Assembly: GCA_016712035.1 (NCBI GenBank)
Contig: JADJRT010000001.1
Coordinates: forward strand, 999,706 to 1,063,705
Reading direction: 5' to 3'
Length of the DNA stretch: 64,000 nt
Origin: Flammeovirgaceae bacterium
Lineage (GTDB): Bacteria; Bacteroidota; Bacteroidia; Cytophagales; Cyclobacteriaceae
A program made the position numbers and the translations under genes. Under the pieces are notes generated by a model. The model saw only the letters and a list, made by a program, of their open reading frames with translations, was not told the origin of the DNA and did no database searches. Below, one piece after another: positions 8,400 to 18,563 of this stretch (position 1 is its first letter; the number at the start of each line of letters is the position of its first letter).

Positions 8400-11300
8400 T
8401 CATTTTTCATTCTCAATCACCACGGGAAAATCCTGCCCCCGTGAAAACGTGTACGGATATTGAGGTTTGCCTTTCATCTTTTGCGTTAACTCAGGCACCT
8501 GATCATCTAAGTAAGATTTTAATTCATAAATCGTAACCTTGCCATCTTTAGGGGCACCATCGGCATCGCCTTGCAAGGCTTTAATAAGTAAGTAAGTAAA
8601 CAACCCATGACCCAACTCGGCAAACTCAGTAGCAAATTGTTCGCTACCAGCCGAGGCCATCACATGAATGCCAGCACTGCGCGAAAGCTGCGCAATCGCT
8701 TTTCTCTTCAGCCGCACCGCGTGTTGCAAGCAACTCCACGGATGCGCCCGATTGACACGCGTCCATTATGATAAGTTGTTTCAACGCCTTTATGTTTTTT
8801 AGTTTATCCTGCAACACACTCGCTTCAATAGCATCTTTTTGCAGAGAAGATAAATCATATAGCCTACTGCTTTCCGTTGGGATAAAGAAGAATTGATTAT
8901 CGACCATACTACCATGCCCGGCATAGTAAAAGATAAATACATCTTCCTGATGAACTTTAGCCGATAGTTCTTCTAGTTTTTTTAAGATGTTAACCTTGCT
9001 CGCATCGCTGTCATATAAACTATGTAATTCTATATTTTTGAAAAGCGACCCCTTTTCGTCTACAGCTTTACCAAACGACTCGGCATCCGGCCGAGCATAG
9101 TTCAAAGTCATCTTCGGATTTTTGTATTGATTGATTCCCACGGAAAGAATATAACAAATACTGCTCTTGCCGGCACGATCTGAAACTACTTCTACCGAAT
9201 GCGGGTCAGATTCAATTTTATCTTTATTGCTGGCGGATGCCGTAATCGTATTTGTACCGCCAATCAAATTAATGGTATGACGATAGGTAGTGCTTTCACC
9301 TTTGCGGGTAGGAAGTTTCAGTGTTTGCTTATCCAGCGGAATATCCTTCCCGTTGTGAAATAGTTTTACGGCCTCAATGCCACCTCCCATATCGGTCATT
9401 TTGATAAGTACTTCGGCTTGCGTGGCATCGCCCCCCGGAACAGTTGCAACCCGGATACTAGGAGGGGGTGTTGTGTTCAACTTTCCTTGGATGTCCTTAT
9501 AATTATCCTCACCACGACTTTGAAATATTTTTGGTAATAGATCCGGCCGATAAAACTCGTTAAAGAATTGATCTACGCTGTATGTCTTTAATCCATCTAC
9601 AAAATGAATGTATTGACGCGCCTCTTGTGTACCATTAAAATAGCCCTTTGGATTTTTCACCATCCATTCTTTTTCGCCAAAATGAATATGTTCAAAAAAT
9701 TCCATGCCAGTGCTTAGATTCCAGAACTTAGTCGCACCATCAACACTATGGCTGATCAGCATTTTTTCGTCATTGGTTAGTTGCAAGCTGCTTACTTCAC
9801 TCTGATGTCCCATAAACTTAGCGATCACTTTTCCTGTAGAGACATCCCACTTCCGTATAATTCGATCCGCACCAGCGCTGTAAATTGTTCTTTCATCCTT
9901 ACTAAAAATAGCCGAGTAGATTTCTCCCACATGCCCGAGATATTTTCTATCTGCTAAACCGGTTGAGATATCCCATAGTCGCAGACTGCCATCCCAACTG
10001 GCACTTAAGATTTTTTTTCCGTCTTGAGTTAACTGAATAACGGAGACGGTTGCTGTATGCCCAATAAATTCCCGGATAGTTGTTTGCGTATCGATTTCCA
10101 TCATGCGTAACCCGGCTGGCAAATCGGCCGTGATGATGTAGAGATCATTACGACTGAATCGTGATATGTAGGCAGCGCCATTTTTTGATTCGTGATAAAC
10201 AAGTCGTTTGCCTGAAGCGGCATCATGTATTTTAATGGAGCCGTCCCAACTGCTGCTTAAAATTTGAGTTTCATCGCTGTTAAAGCTTACATCGAAAACA
10301 GGTTCGCGGTAGGAGGGAATGGTGAAGATGGTATCGCCCTTTTCAACATTCCAGAGAATAATTTTTCCATCACCTCCACCGGTCAGTAATTTTTTCGAAT
10401 CGCCACTGTATTGATAGCAGACTGCTGCTTTTTCATGGCCCACATATTCCATTTCCGTTTTGCCGGTGGCGATGTCCCATTGTTTCACTTTTGAACCAAA
10501 CTTGCCTTTGAGTAACGTTTTATTATCGCGACTAAGCAAAATATCATTTTTGAAACGCAGATACTTGGCAATGTGCGAGTCCCAATACGAATTGGGATCG
10601 TAGGTTATGCCGCCCTTATCGCGTTGATTGAGAAATCCAGTGAGCTCGCCTGCTTTTTTGTTCGTGGCTATATCCCAGATCAAAACAATATTGTTGTCGC
10701 AGGCGAGCAATAACTGTTTGCCATTGGCACTAAAAACGGCCTGATTAATTTCAGCTTCAATCTTTGGGTTTATACTTTTTATTGAGTCACCTGATTGTGT
10801 CTTATAAAGAGTGACCTCCTTCTTTGTACAAATCGCTACTTGCTTACCATCGCCACTAAACACGCCAGAACTAACGTCCTCAACTTTCTTTCGATAACGT
10901 TTTACGAGGTTGCCCGTTTTCAAATCATAGAGGGCGGCTTCACCGCGGTTCGTGGTTTTTAATAAAGGGCGACTATCGGGTGAGAAATTCACATCCGTAT
11001 AACAACCACCACACGATGAGTATTCTGAGAAATTAAGTTTAAAAGCTTTCTCCCAGGTGGTTGTTTTATAAACATGGGCCACACTGTTGTCTTCACCAAT
11101 GGCAAGCCATTCACTATTTGCGCTTATTGCTAAATTAATTCCTCCCGAGGAGCCTGCATAACCGTCTGCCGGGAACTCTTTTAATTTTTTCTTTGAAGGG
11201 AATTCCCAGACAACCGCTTTTCTTCCAAAGCCAACGGTAACAAAATATTTTCCTTTCGGATCGAAGACTACATCGGTAAGGCGTTCCTGATCCGGATGAA

Positions 11301-11626
11301 TTGAAAGGATTTCTTTTCCAGTAGCAACTTCCCAGATCTTAGCAGTCTGGTCACCATTTCCGGTGATCAGATATTTTCCATCGCTGCTAAAGTCAAGACT
11401 GTTAACCGAAAATTGATGTCCCAGAAAACTTCTTACTTCACGCCCGGTTGATAGCTCCCACAACTTTGCTGACTTATCGCGACTTCCTGTGGCTACGTAA
11501 TTACTATCGGGGCTAACAGCCACAGCAAGCACGGCCAGCTCATGACCTTTTTGAATAATGGTTTCTATACTTTGGCTTCTTGAATGAAGATCAAAATAAT
11601 ACGATCAGTGTTGTGAGGATCTTCAT
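8400..11626 (-). CDS. secreted WD40-repeat/caspase (peptidase C14) protein, three frameshifts
   Basis: About 1075 aa after joining frames. The first ~620 residues are WD40 repeats (units such as HEAAVCYQYSGDSKKLLTGG and SILWDISTG-like ends). A ~150-residue Ig-like linker follows, then a caspase-fold domain with the His/Cys dyad FYYAGHGSM and IIMDACQSGAS. The start ATG at 11626 opens a signal peptide (MKILTTLIVLF, then LIFIQEAKV) that reaches the main frame (ETIIQKGHELAVL) only through two indels near 11570-11600. A third indel near 8695 (AAEEK to AIAQLSRSAG) completes the C-terminus. The likely site is the periplasm or cell surface. The partner or substrate is unknown. It lies 20 bases downstream of cdaA. 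Confidence 0.82.
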
Positions 11627-11646
11627 AGTCTAATGGCAAAAGATAC

Positions 11647-12513
11647 TTATTCAGTTTTCGCTTCGAGAGATTCAAGCGATTCAACTTCCGCGGCTGTTTC
11701 TTCCCAGTTTTTTGGTTCTTCATTATGGAGGTATTCCATAATTCTTTGTTCCACTTGCTTGAGTTTAAGTCCACGCAAATATTTTCCATTCCTGGATAAA
11801 ATCAATCGCCCGGTTTCTTCTGAGATCGCCAACAGTAACGTATCGGTAACCTCACTCATGCCGATAGCTGACCGATGTCGCAAACCAAAATGCGGGGGCA
11901 AATGATCATTTTCACTAACAGGTAGTACGCATCGTGCTGCTTTAATGCGGCCTTTGTAAATAATAATAGCGCCATCATGCAACGGACTGTACTTGTTAAA
12001 AATAGAAATCAATAAGCGCCTATTAACTTTGGCGTCCAGCGGATCGCCTGTTTCAACGTAAAATTTTAATTCAATATCCCGTGAGAAAACAATTAATGCT
12101 CCGGTTCGGGAGGCTTTCAGTGTTTTAACCGCCTCAATAAATTCATGAATATCAAAATCGTCATGATGTTCAGTGCCCCAATTCGTAAAACTCTTAAAAA
12201 TATTATCCCGATTAATTTCCGTGGAACGCCCTATCAGCAACAAAAATTTTCGAATCTCTGGTTGAAATAAAATAATCATGGCTAACACCCCCACGCCCAT
12301 AAACTGACCTAAGATGGTGGCAAGCAATTCCATCTGGGCAGCGCGCACAATCAGATAGATTAGGTAAAGGGCGAGAATGCCTAGAAAAATATTAACAGCC
12401 AGACTCCCCCGAATTAACTTATAGACTTGATAAAGTAATACAGCGACCAAGCCGATGTCAATCAGATCTACCCAACTTACCTCCAGAAAACCTATTTTGA
12501 AGACAAAAATCAT
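11647..12513 (-). CDS. cdaA: diadenylate cyclase CdaA (c-di-AMP synthase)
   Basis: 288 aa with three N-terminal membrane helices (residues ~10-95), then the DAC domain. Catalytic motifs are LHDGAIII and GLRHRSAIGMSE; the latter is RHRSA where many homologues have RHRAA. It condenses two ATP to c-di-AMP at the membrane. The family is usually next to folP in Bacteroidota, as here. The ~20-residue acidic tail is probably disordered. A TACCTTTG box (12519-12526 on the minus strand) ends five bases before the ATG. Confidence 0.93.
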   Translation of the reverse strand: MIFVFKIGFLEVSWVDLIDIGLVAVLLYQVYKLIRGSLAVNIFLGILALYLIYLIVRAAQMELLATILGQFMGVGVLAMIILFQPEIRKFLLLIGRSTEINRDNIFKSFTNWGTEHHDDFDIHEFIEAVKTLKASRTGALIVFSRDIELKFYVETGDPLDAKVNRRLLISIFNKYSPLHDGAIIIYKGRIKAARCVLPVSENDHLPPHFGLRHRSAIGMSEVTDTLLLAISEETGRLILSRNGKYLRGLKLKQVEQRIMEYLHNEEPKNWEETAAEVESLESLEAKTE

Positions 12514-12518
12514 TAAAG

Positions 12519-12526
12519 CAAAGGTA
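12519..12526 (-). promoter_or_regulatory. candidate -7 box directly before cdaA
   Basis: Reads TACCTTTG on the minus strand, an exact TAnnTTTG match, five bases before the cdaA ATG. The spacing implies a leaderless transcript, or chance. No -33 TTTG is visible at 19-21 bases. Confidence 0.3.
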
Positions 12527-12582
12527 ATGAAACTGTTTGGGCTAATGAGCTTTGATCACGAATACCTCCGCACTTTTCTGAG

Positions 12583-13471
12583 TCACGAAGATGCCCCTCT
12601 CCCCAGGGAGAGGGGTTGGGGGTGAGGGATTTTATCAATCAACTGAATAACCTCCTTAGCTTCTTTCACATCATGTACACGTAAAATAGATGCACCCTTT
12701 AATAAGGCAATGGTATTTAATACAGTAGTTCCGTTTAATGCTGACTCGGGGTTTGTTTTTAAGGTTCGCCAAATCATCGATTTTCGCGAAAGCCCGACAA
12801 GTACTGGGTTTTCAAAAATTTGCAGGTGATCTAATTTATTAAGTAGATCAAAATTTTGATTTACTGTTTTGGCAAACCCAAAACCTGGATCGATAATGAT
12901 ATCTTTTATTCCTGCCGATTGGAGTTGAAAAATCTTATGATGGAAGTAGTCAATGATTTCTTTTGTCAGATTTGTATAGTTTGTAAACTGAGTCATTGTT
13001 TGTGGTGTGCCTTGCATGTGCATGGCAATGTACCGGAACCTGCAAAGCAGCAACCGTTTCAATCATAGCTTTGTCTAACTCGCCAGCCGAAATATCATTT
13101 ACCAAAGCGGCACCGCAGTCAATAGCTGCCTTGGCTACTACTGACCGGAACGTATCAATGGAAACAATGGCCGAAGGAAATTCTTTTAACAAATCTTTAA
13201 CAACAGGTATAACCCGGGTCAATTCTTCGCTTTCAGAGATTTCATCTGCACCTGGCCGGGAGGAGTAACCACCAACATCTATGAAATCAGCTCCTTCGGC
13301 AAGCATTTTTTCGACCTGCTTAACTACACTAACTTCATCAACGAATTTTCCACCATCATAAAAACTATCGGGAGTTACGTTGAGGACGCCCATAACTTTG
13401 GGCGTACCGAGATCAATGATCTTACTCTTAACGTTAAGTGTTTTGTTGGCTGAAAATAATTTACTTTGCAC
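12583..13471 (-). CDS. folP: dihydropteroate synthase (one frameshift)
   Basis: About 295 aa. Signatures: MGVLNVTPDSFYDGG (substrate loop), IDVGGYSSRPGA, and after the break AMHMQGTPQTM and DPGFGFAKT. It joins 7,8-dihydropterin pyrophosphate and p-aminobenzoate in folate synthesis. The frames join at about 13033, where an extra G turns VPYIAMHM into VPVHCHAH. Start GTG (13471) is chosen because the ATG farther up lies within the divergent gene. The last ~14 residues (PHPQPLSLGRGA) are encoded by a palindromic repeat rather than by family sequence. Confidence 0.9.
12594..12628. repeat. palindromic repeat, truncated copy A, forming the FolP tail
   Basis: An inner hairpin CCCCTCTCCC/GGGAGAGGGG is followed by GGTTGGGGGTGAGGG. 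The reverse complement shares CCCTCACCCC and CCCTCTCCCTGGG with the copy at 52349-52404, but here the second outer arm is missing. It supplies the last in-frame codons of folP. Confidence 0.75.
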
Positions 13472-13476
13472 CGTAT

Positions 13477-14046
13477 ATGAATGAGAAAACTGCCCACGAA
13501 TATAAAGAGGTGATAGCCACCTGCCAAGCATTATTTGCCCGTAAGACACACGATTATGGAACCGCCTGGCGTGTGCTGCGCCTTTCCTCCATCACCGATC
13601 AGATCTACATAAAGGCCCAGCGCATCCGCAGCATACAGGAAAAGGGTGTGCAAAAAGTGGACGACCCCATTCAGGATGACTTTGTAGGCATTATTAATTA
13701 CTGTATCATGGCAATGATCCAAATCAGATTAAAGGATTCAGAAAAAATGGATTTGACGTATGCCGAATTAGAACCCTTGTATACGGAAGCAATGAACGAG
13801 ACATTTGATTTGTTGCAAAATAAAAATCACGACTATGCCGAGGCCTGGCGCGATATGCGGGTAAGCTCGATGACAGATATCATATTAATGAAACTGTTGC
13901 GCGTAAAGCAGATAGAAGATAACAAAGGAAAGACACTTTCGAGCGAGGGAGTAAAAGCAAACTATCAGGATATGATTAACTACTCAGTGTTTTGCCTCAT
14001 TCTATTAAACGGACAAGATTCAAGTAACCATAAACAACTATCATGA
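13477..14046 (+). CDS. DUF1599 protein (two tandem MazG-like domains)
   Basis: 189 aa from the ATG at 13477. Two similar halves repeat the pattern LFARKTHDYGTAWRVLRLSS and LLQNKNHDYAEAWRDMRVSS, each with the conserved HDY.AWR.MR-type core typical of DUF1599. This family is thought to belong to the all-alpha NTP pyrophosphohydrolases, but activity is unproven. The start codon lies five bases from the divergent folP start. The stop overlaps the next gene as ATGA. The gene order folP-DUF1599-BT_3928-like is common in Bacteroidota. Confidence 0.85.
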   Translation: MNEKTAHEYKEVIATCQALFARKTHDYGTAWRVLRLSSITDQIYIKAQRIRSIQEKGVQKVDDPIQDDFVGIINYCIMAMIQIRLKDSEKMDLTYAELEPLYTEAMNETFDLLQNKNHDYAEAWRDMRVSSMTDIILMKLLRVKQIEDNKGKTLSSEGVKANYQDMINYSVFCLILLNGQDSSNHKQLS

Positions 14047-15150
14047 TTAATAAGTACGTTGATCCTTTCTCCCGATTTTTCGTTGGTGGACTTTTAATTT
14101 TTTCAGGGCTCATCAAATTGAATGATCCTATTGGTACTCAAATCAAAATGGAAGAATATTTTGAAGTATTCACTGCTGACTTCGGCTCCTTCTTTCATTA
14201 CTTTATCCCTTGGGCGTTGGAGATCGGGATGATCATGATCATACTCGAGCTTGTGTTGGGTGTGGCAATTTTAATTTACTGGCGTATGAACCTCACAGCG
14301 TGGTTGCTATTGCTCATGATGACGTTCTTTACCTTTCTTACTTTTTACTCGGCTTACTTTAACAAGGTAACAGATTGCGGTTGTTTTGGTGATGCCATCA
14401 AACTTACTCCCTGGGAGTCTTTTACTAAAGACATTGTGCTGATGATTTTTGTAGCACATTTGTTCTGGTACCGAAAAAACTATAAGCCACTTTTACCTGC
14501 TCTAACGGGGAACATTATTGTTACGGCAACGGCTGCACTCTCTTTAGTTGTAGGAATATATGCAATCCGGCATTTACCTTTTATTGATTTTCGTGCTTAT
14601 CGGATTGGGAACAACATACCTCAGCAAATGATTGCTCCCGAGCAACCTATAATCGAATACATTTTTGAAAAGGAGGGTAAGGACGTTCGTGACACTAAAT
14701 TCCTGTCAGCCGATGATGGCTACAAATATGTTTCATCGCATGTTTTAAATGAGGATAAAATTAAGCCGAAGATTACCGATTACTCAGTGAGTAGTCCTGA
14801 AGGGGAGGATATGACCTCCTATACCTTTGAAGGAAACAAGTTATTAGTCGTTATTTATGATGTAAACAAAGCGTCAGCTAATAATATTGCAGCGATTCGC
14901 ACTTTAACAAAAGAATTAGAAGGAAAGGCAGATTGCTTTCGTGCTTACTTCATCCGGTGCAGAGGCTATGGAAAAATTTCGACATGAGCATCAATTGGCG
15001 ATACCTTATTACTATGCCGATGCTACCGTGTTGAAGACAATCCTTCGATCAAACCCAGGCATTGCCTTATGGAAAAATGGTACTGTATTGGGTAATTGGC
15101 ATCATAACAATACGCCTATGGCAAGCGAAGTATTGGATTTATTAAAATGA
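14043..15150 (+). CDS. BT_3928-like membrane protein: DoxX-like plus thioredoxin-like domain (one frameshift)
   Basis: About 368 aa. Residues 1-170 hold four or five membrane helices of the DoxX/MauE type, with a cysteine pair VTDCGCFGDAIKLTPW near residue 115 that is typical of MauE-like disulfide partners. The C-terminal ~190 residues resemble a thioredoxin/TlpA-like fold but lack an obvious CxxC. The frames join near 14940 (ADCF to VLTSSGAEAMEKF). The start overlaps the DUF1599 stop and the stop overlaps the aroK start (both ATGA), so this is a coupled operon. A role in envelope redox or lipid physiology is inferred only. Confidence 0.82.
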
Positions 15151-15650
15151 AAATATTTTTAATCGGCCTCCCAGGCTGTGGAAAATCAACTTTAGGGAAA
15201 CAGCTTGCTGAAAAATTGACTGTTACTTTTTTTGATCTGGATGCTGAGATCGAGAAATCCATAGGGCTTCCGGTAAAAGCGATCTTTAAAAGATATGGGG
15301 AATCATTTTTCCGCAAGGAAGAATCAGAAAGTTTACAACGATTGAGCGAAGGACCTGCTAGTTTTGTAATGGCTACAGGGGGCGGCACTCCGGTATTTTT
15401 TGATAATATGAATTACATGAACAAAAAAGGAGTCACCATTTTTTTAGATGTTCCGGCCACCGAAATAGCTAACCGTATTCTTAAAACTGCCTTGGAGGAG
15501 CGCCCTTTATTTGCCGGTGTACATCCGGAAGAGTTAAAGGATCAGATTGAATTTCTCCGATCGCAACGAATTCCGTTTTATCGCCAGGCGCAGGTGACTC
15601 TCACGGGCGAGGTGATACCGTTAGATGAAATTGTGAAAGCAATAAATTAA
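15147..15650 (+). CDS. aroK: shikimate kinase
   Basis: 167 aa. The Walker A motif GLPGCGKSTLG is at residues 7-17, followed by FDLDAEIE (shikimate-binding Asp), FFRKEESE (Arg) and MATGGGTPVF (substrate-binding Gly loop), with the lid Arg in LEERPLF. It phosphorylates shikimate at O3 with ATP in chorismate synthesis. It is translationally coupled to the BT_3928-like gene by an ATGA overlap. The stop faces the converging outer-membrane gene with a gap of two bases. Confidence 0.93.
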   Translation: MKIFLIGLPGCGKSTLGKQLAEKLTVTFFDLDAEIEKSIGLPVKAIFKRYGESFFRKEESESLQRLSEGPASFVMATGGGTPVFFDNMNYMNKKGVTIFLDVPATEIANRILKTALEERPLFAGVHPEELKDQIEFLRSQRIPFYRQAQVTLTGEVIPLDEIVKAIN

Positions 15651-15652
15651 AA

Positions 15653-17203
15653 TTAGAAAGAAAAGCCCACCGTAAGCACGCTCAGGGTAGCTTGATTTGT
15701 AAGGGTAACCAGCGGACTATCAACAGAATTTAAAGTATAGGGCCGATAGGAATTTTTTCCTTGTGTGAAGACAACAGCCAAATCTGAGTAAAACTTTTTA
15801 TTGCGATACCCAAGCCCGGTAGAAAACGAATTCATCTTTCGGCTAATACCATTTTGTTCTGACTTAAAAGGATCGGGCATGTAGGCATACCCTGCTCTAA
15901 AGCGGAAGTTGTTGAACCGATATTCGCCACCTATCCGGTAGTTCACAGTAGGTTGATACAATTCATTTATTGTCTCATTATCTGAATTGAATGTAATTCC
16001 TGAAATGTCGGAGCTGTATTTAGCCCCCGGATAATTAATCATTTCCACATCGGCAGTAATAAATCCAGATGTTCCAATAAACACCGATGCTCCAATATTC
16101 AATTTAGCAGGTGTTTGTAGATTGTATTCAGAAATAACGTCATCACTTTCTTCACTCACGTCCGAGATAAATGTTCCATCGCCAAAATAATCGAAATCGT
16201 TCCATTGAGTTGTGACCACACTTTGATAGATATCAGTCATGACATTAAAGCGTCGGGGTAGTGTATGGAAATCCTAATTGAACCATATCGATCGGTCGCG
16301 CAATTAGGCCAAAGGTTCCATTAATTCCGCTACCGTTAATTTCAATTTGTTCCTCAAGTATAAGGTTGTTGAGCGGGTTGAAGCTGGGATCCTCCACAAA
16401 ATTAAAATCAGATTCGCGATATGTCTTTTCAGTTTGAAATCGCAGGGAGGCTATTCCCAAACCAGCTCCAAAAAACAGTTTATCTGAAAAATTGGCACCG
16501 TATGATAAGCTCCATTGATTTTGAGAGCCCGTTGTTCTTACTTCTTCTTGCTGGAGAACAGTGCGAATATCATTTGGGTTTGAAGGATAAGTTCCGAGTA
16601 CTGATAAGTATTGCAAGGGAGAGGCGGATGCGTCCACAAAAGTAGAGTCTTCTATCAGATAATTGTTGTAGGCCAGTCCAGTAGGGGTATTAAAATTGCC
16701 ACCCCCTTTAGAAAAGGTTGGGTTGCTGTCCAGTGGCATCCTCAATAAAGTAATCGACAATTGAGTTGTTTGAGTTTATGCCCTCATAGTTAAAACTTTT
16801 ATTAAAGTTATTTATGCGGTTGAAGGTAATACCGAAGGAGCCACTTAATAATTTTGCCACCTAAGTCTTTGTGGAACACGAGGCCAAATCCTGGAATATG
16901 AAAATTATTTTTATTCTCCGAAGTGGTATTGTTTAAATAGGATGCCTGACTGCGGGCTGAGTTGTAACCAAAGGAAAAAGCAAATTCCGAACGATTGAAC
17001 ATCCCTAATCCAGCTGGATTCGAATAAGCAGAACTATAATCTCCACCCAGGCTAACCTGGGCACTACCCATACTAACCATTCGGGCACTGCCTCCGGGGG
17101 TAGTTCTGCTGAAAAGCAAAGCCGTTTCGGAAAAACTTTGCGCGCCTGCTATTACTGGCGCGAGCATTATAATTCCAATGAGCATGTTGCTCCAATTTTT
17201 CAT
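15653..17203 (-). CDS. outer membrane transport protein, OmpP1/FadL-like (about three frameshifts)
   Basis: About 515 aa when joined. Signal peptide MKNWSNMLIGIIMLAPVIAG, then AQ. The mature start (TALLFSRTTPGGSARMVSMG, then GGDYSSAYSNPAGL) is the Bacteroidota FadL/OmpP1 pattern, and the rest is rich in alternating beta strands ending in Phe (LSVLTVGFSF), as expected of an outer-membrane barrel. It probably imports a hydrophobic compound. Breaks lie near 16850, 16700 and 16245. A 24-base gap separates it from the Gly-rich protein gene upstream, likely one operon. Confidence 0.8.
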
Positions 17204-17228
17204 CCCTTAAATGGTTTGATTTTAGCTT

Positions 17229-18339
17229 CTAGTTTCTACCGCGCCTTGCACCTGATGAACTTCCGCCTCCAGAGCTTCCACTACTGCGACCTCCACTAAT
17301 TGTGCTTATGTTAGAACCGCTTCTGTTTGTATCCGACCAACTGCTTGATCGCGAATTATTACCTGAGTTATTCATCCAGGAAGTATTGGTATTGCCGCTT
17401 CTGTTTTGCCAAGCATTGCCAGAATCATTAGAAGTTGTTCCGCCATTGCTCCAATAAGAACGTGTATTTGTTTCTGGATTATTTCTCCAGCCTCGCTGAT
17501 AATAACTTCCTGCATTCACCCCACCGTCATTTCCGGCAACTCGCCCCGCTGAACCACGCGTGTTTCCTTGGGTATCAACCACTGTTGCTGTTCGGTTGCC
17601 GGATGTAACAACATTGTTCAAATCGCTGCTGCGGGATGAACGTTTTCCGTAAACCGCACCCGAACCATTTGTATCACCTCCATTAATAATTACAATCGGA
17701 GGTTGATACCAACCTGAATTGTACCCATAACCGTAGTTACTAAAACCCATGCCATAATTCAAGCCCATTCCCATCATACCCCAAGGATTCATGCCATACA
17801 TAGATCCCATTCCCATAGAAGATCCGCCCCAGCCATACCCCATTGACATCGACATCGATAACCCACTATACCCATAGGGGTTGCCATCTGGCGAGTAAAG
17901 ACTGCCATACGAACCCATACCTCCATAACACGACATGCAGCTATTTCCATAATAGGGATTATAGAGGGATGAACCTCCATAAGGAGAGTTGCCGTAATTT
18001 GAGTAATCTGAATTCGTATTAATATTCTGATTTACACTGGTAGGCAAGTAGTTTGGAACAAAGTAGGCAAACGGCTCACTCGAAGTAGAAGGATTAAGGG
18101 TTGATTGTGATAGATATTCAGGGTTAACATTCCGTGCCGAGTAACTATCGGTTGGGTTAATAGTAGAAACCACCTCTATATCCTTTGGAGATTGACGCAC
18201 CGGTATTGGTTTTGATGCGGCTAAAAACAACCCGATCCTTTGATCGGAAATAGATATCATCATACTCAACTCCTTGAGCAGTCGCCCCAAACACTACGAC
18301 TACTGAAAGTATGCTTAAGAAAGTGAATTTGGTTTTCAT
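17229..18339 (-). CDS. secreted Gly/Met/Tyr/Asn-rich low-complexity protein (one frameshift)
   Basis: About 369 aa. Signal peptide MKTKFTFLSILSVVVVFGAT, then AQG. After a short ordered start (VEYDDIYFRSKDRVVFSRIK) the frame shifts at an AAAACC run near 18210 and continues as PIPVRQSPKDIEVV. The middle (about residues 110-220) is extremely rich in Tyr, Gly, Met, Ser and Asn, with runs such as MGMGSMYGMNPWGMMGMGL. The C-terminal ~150 residues are Ser/Asn/Arg/Gly-rich. No known domain is recognised. It could be a surface matrix or adhesive protein, or a Met-rich metal binder; neither is shown. Confidence 0.7.
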
Positions 18340-18513
18340 AACAGTTCATTTAATCCAACACCTTTTATAACGCTTATCCGGTTCTTTCGGATATATCTAC
18401 ACAACAAGTTTAACTCTAAAAACGTGCTACTCAAGCGTTTTTGGCTTTGGTAGTTATGCCAATTTGAGAGTTAAAATTTCTGCCTGTAGGGAACGAGGCA
18501 CCCATTCCTCTTC

Positions 18514-18521
18514 TATATTTG
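18514..18521 (+). promoter_or_regulatory. candidate -7 box (TATATTTG) for proS
   Basis: Exact match to TAnnTTTG, 42 bases before the proS ATG, predicting a leader of about 35 bases. The -33 TTTG is not evident. The intergenic stretch upstream (18340-18513) also holds inverted 9-mers TTTAACTCT (about 18409) and AGAGTTAAA (about 18466). Confidence 0.45.
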
Positions 18522-18563
18522 CCAAACTATTCAAATTTACGAAATTTTTACGACTGATTTTAG

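Noticed and set aside
11565..11789. A 74-codon minus-strand frame downstream of cdaA
   Set aside because: It overlaps cdaA in another frame. Its last codons (LIFIQEAKV) are the out-of-frame signal peptide of the WD40-caspase protein, not a gene of their own.
18340..18513. T-box or other riboswitch upstream of proS
   Set aside because: Only short inverted 9-mers are visible, with no T-box core sequence; Bacteroidota synthetases are not usually so regulated.
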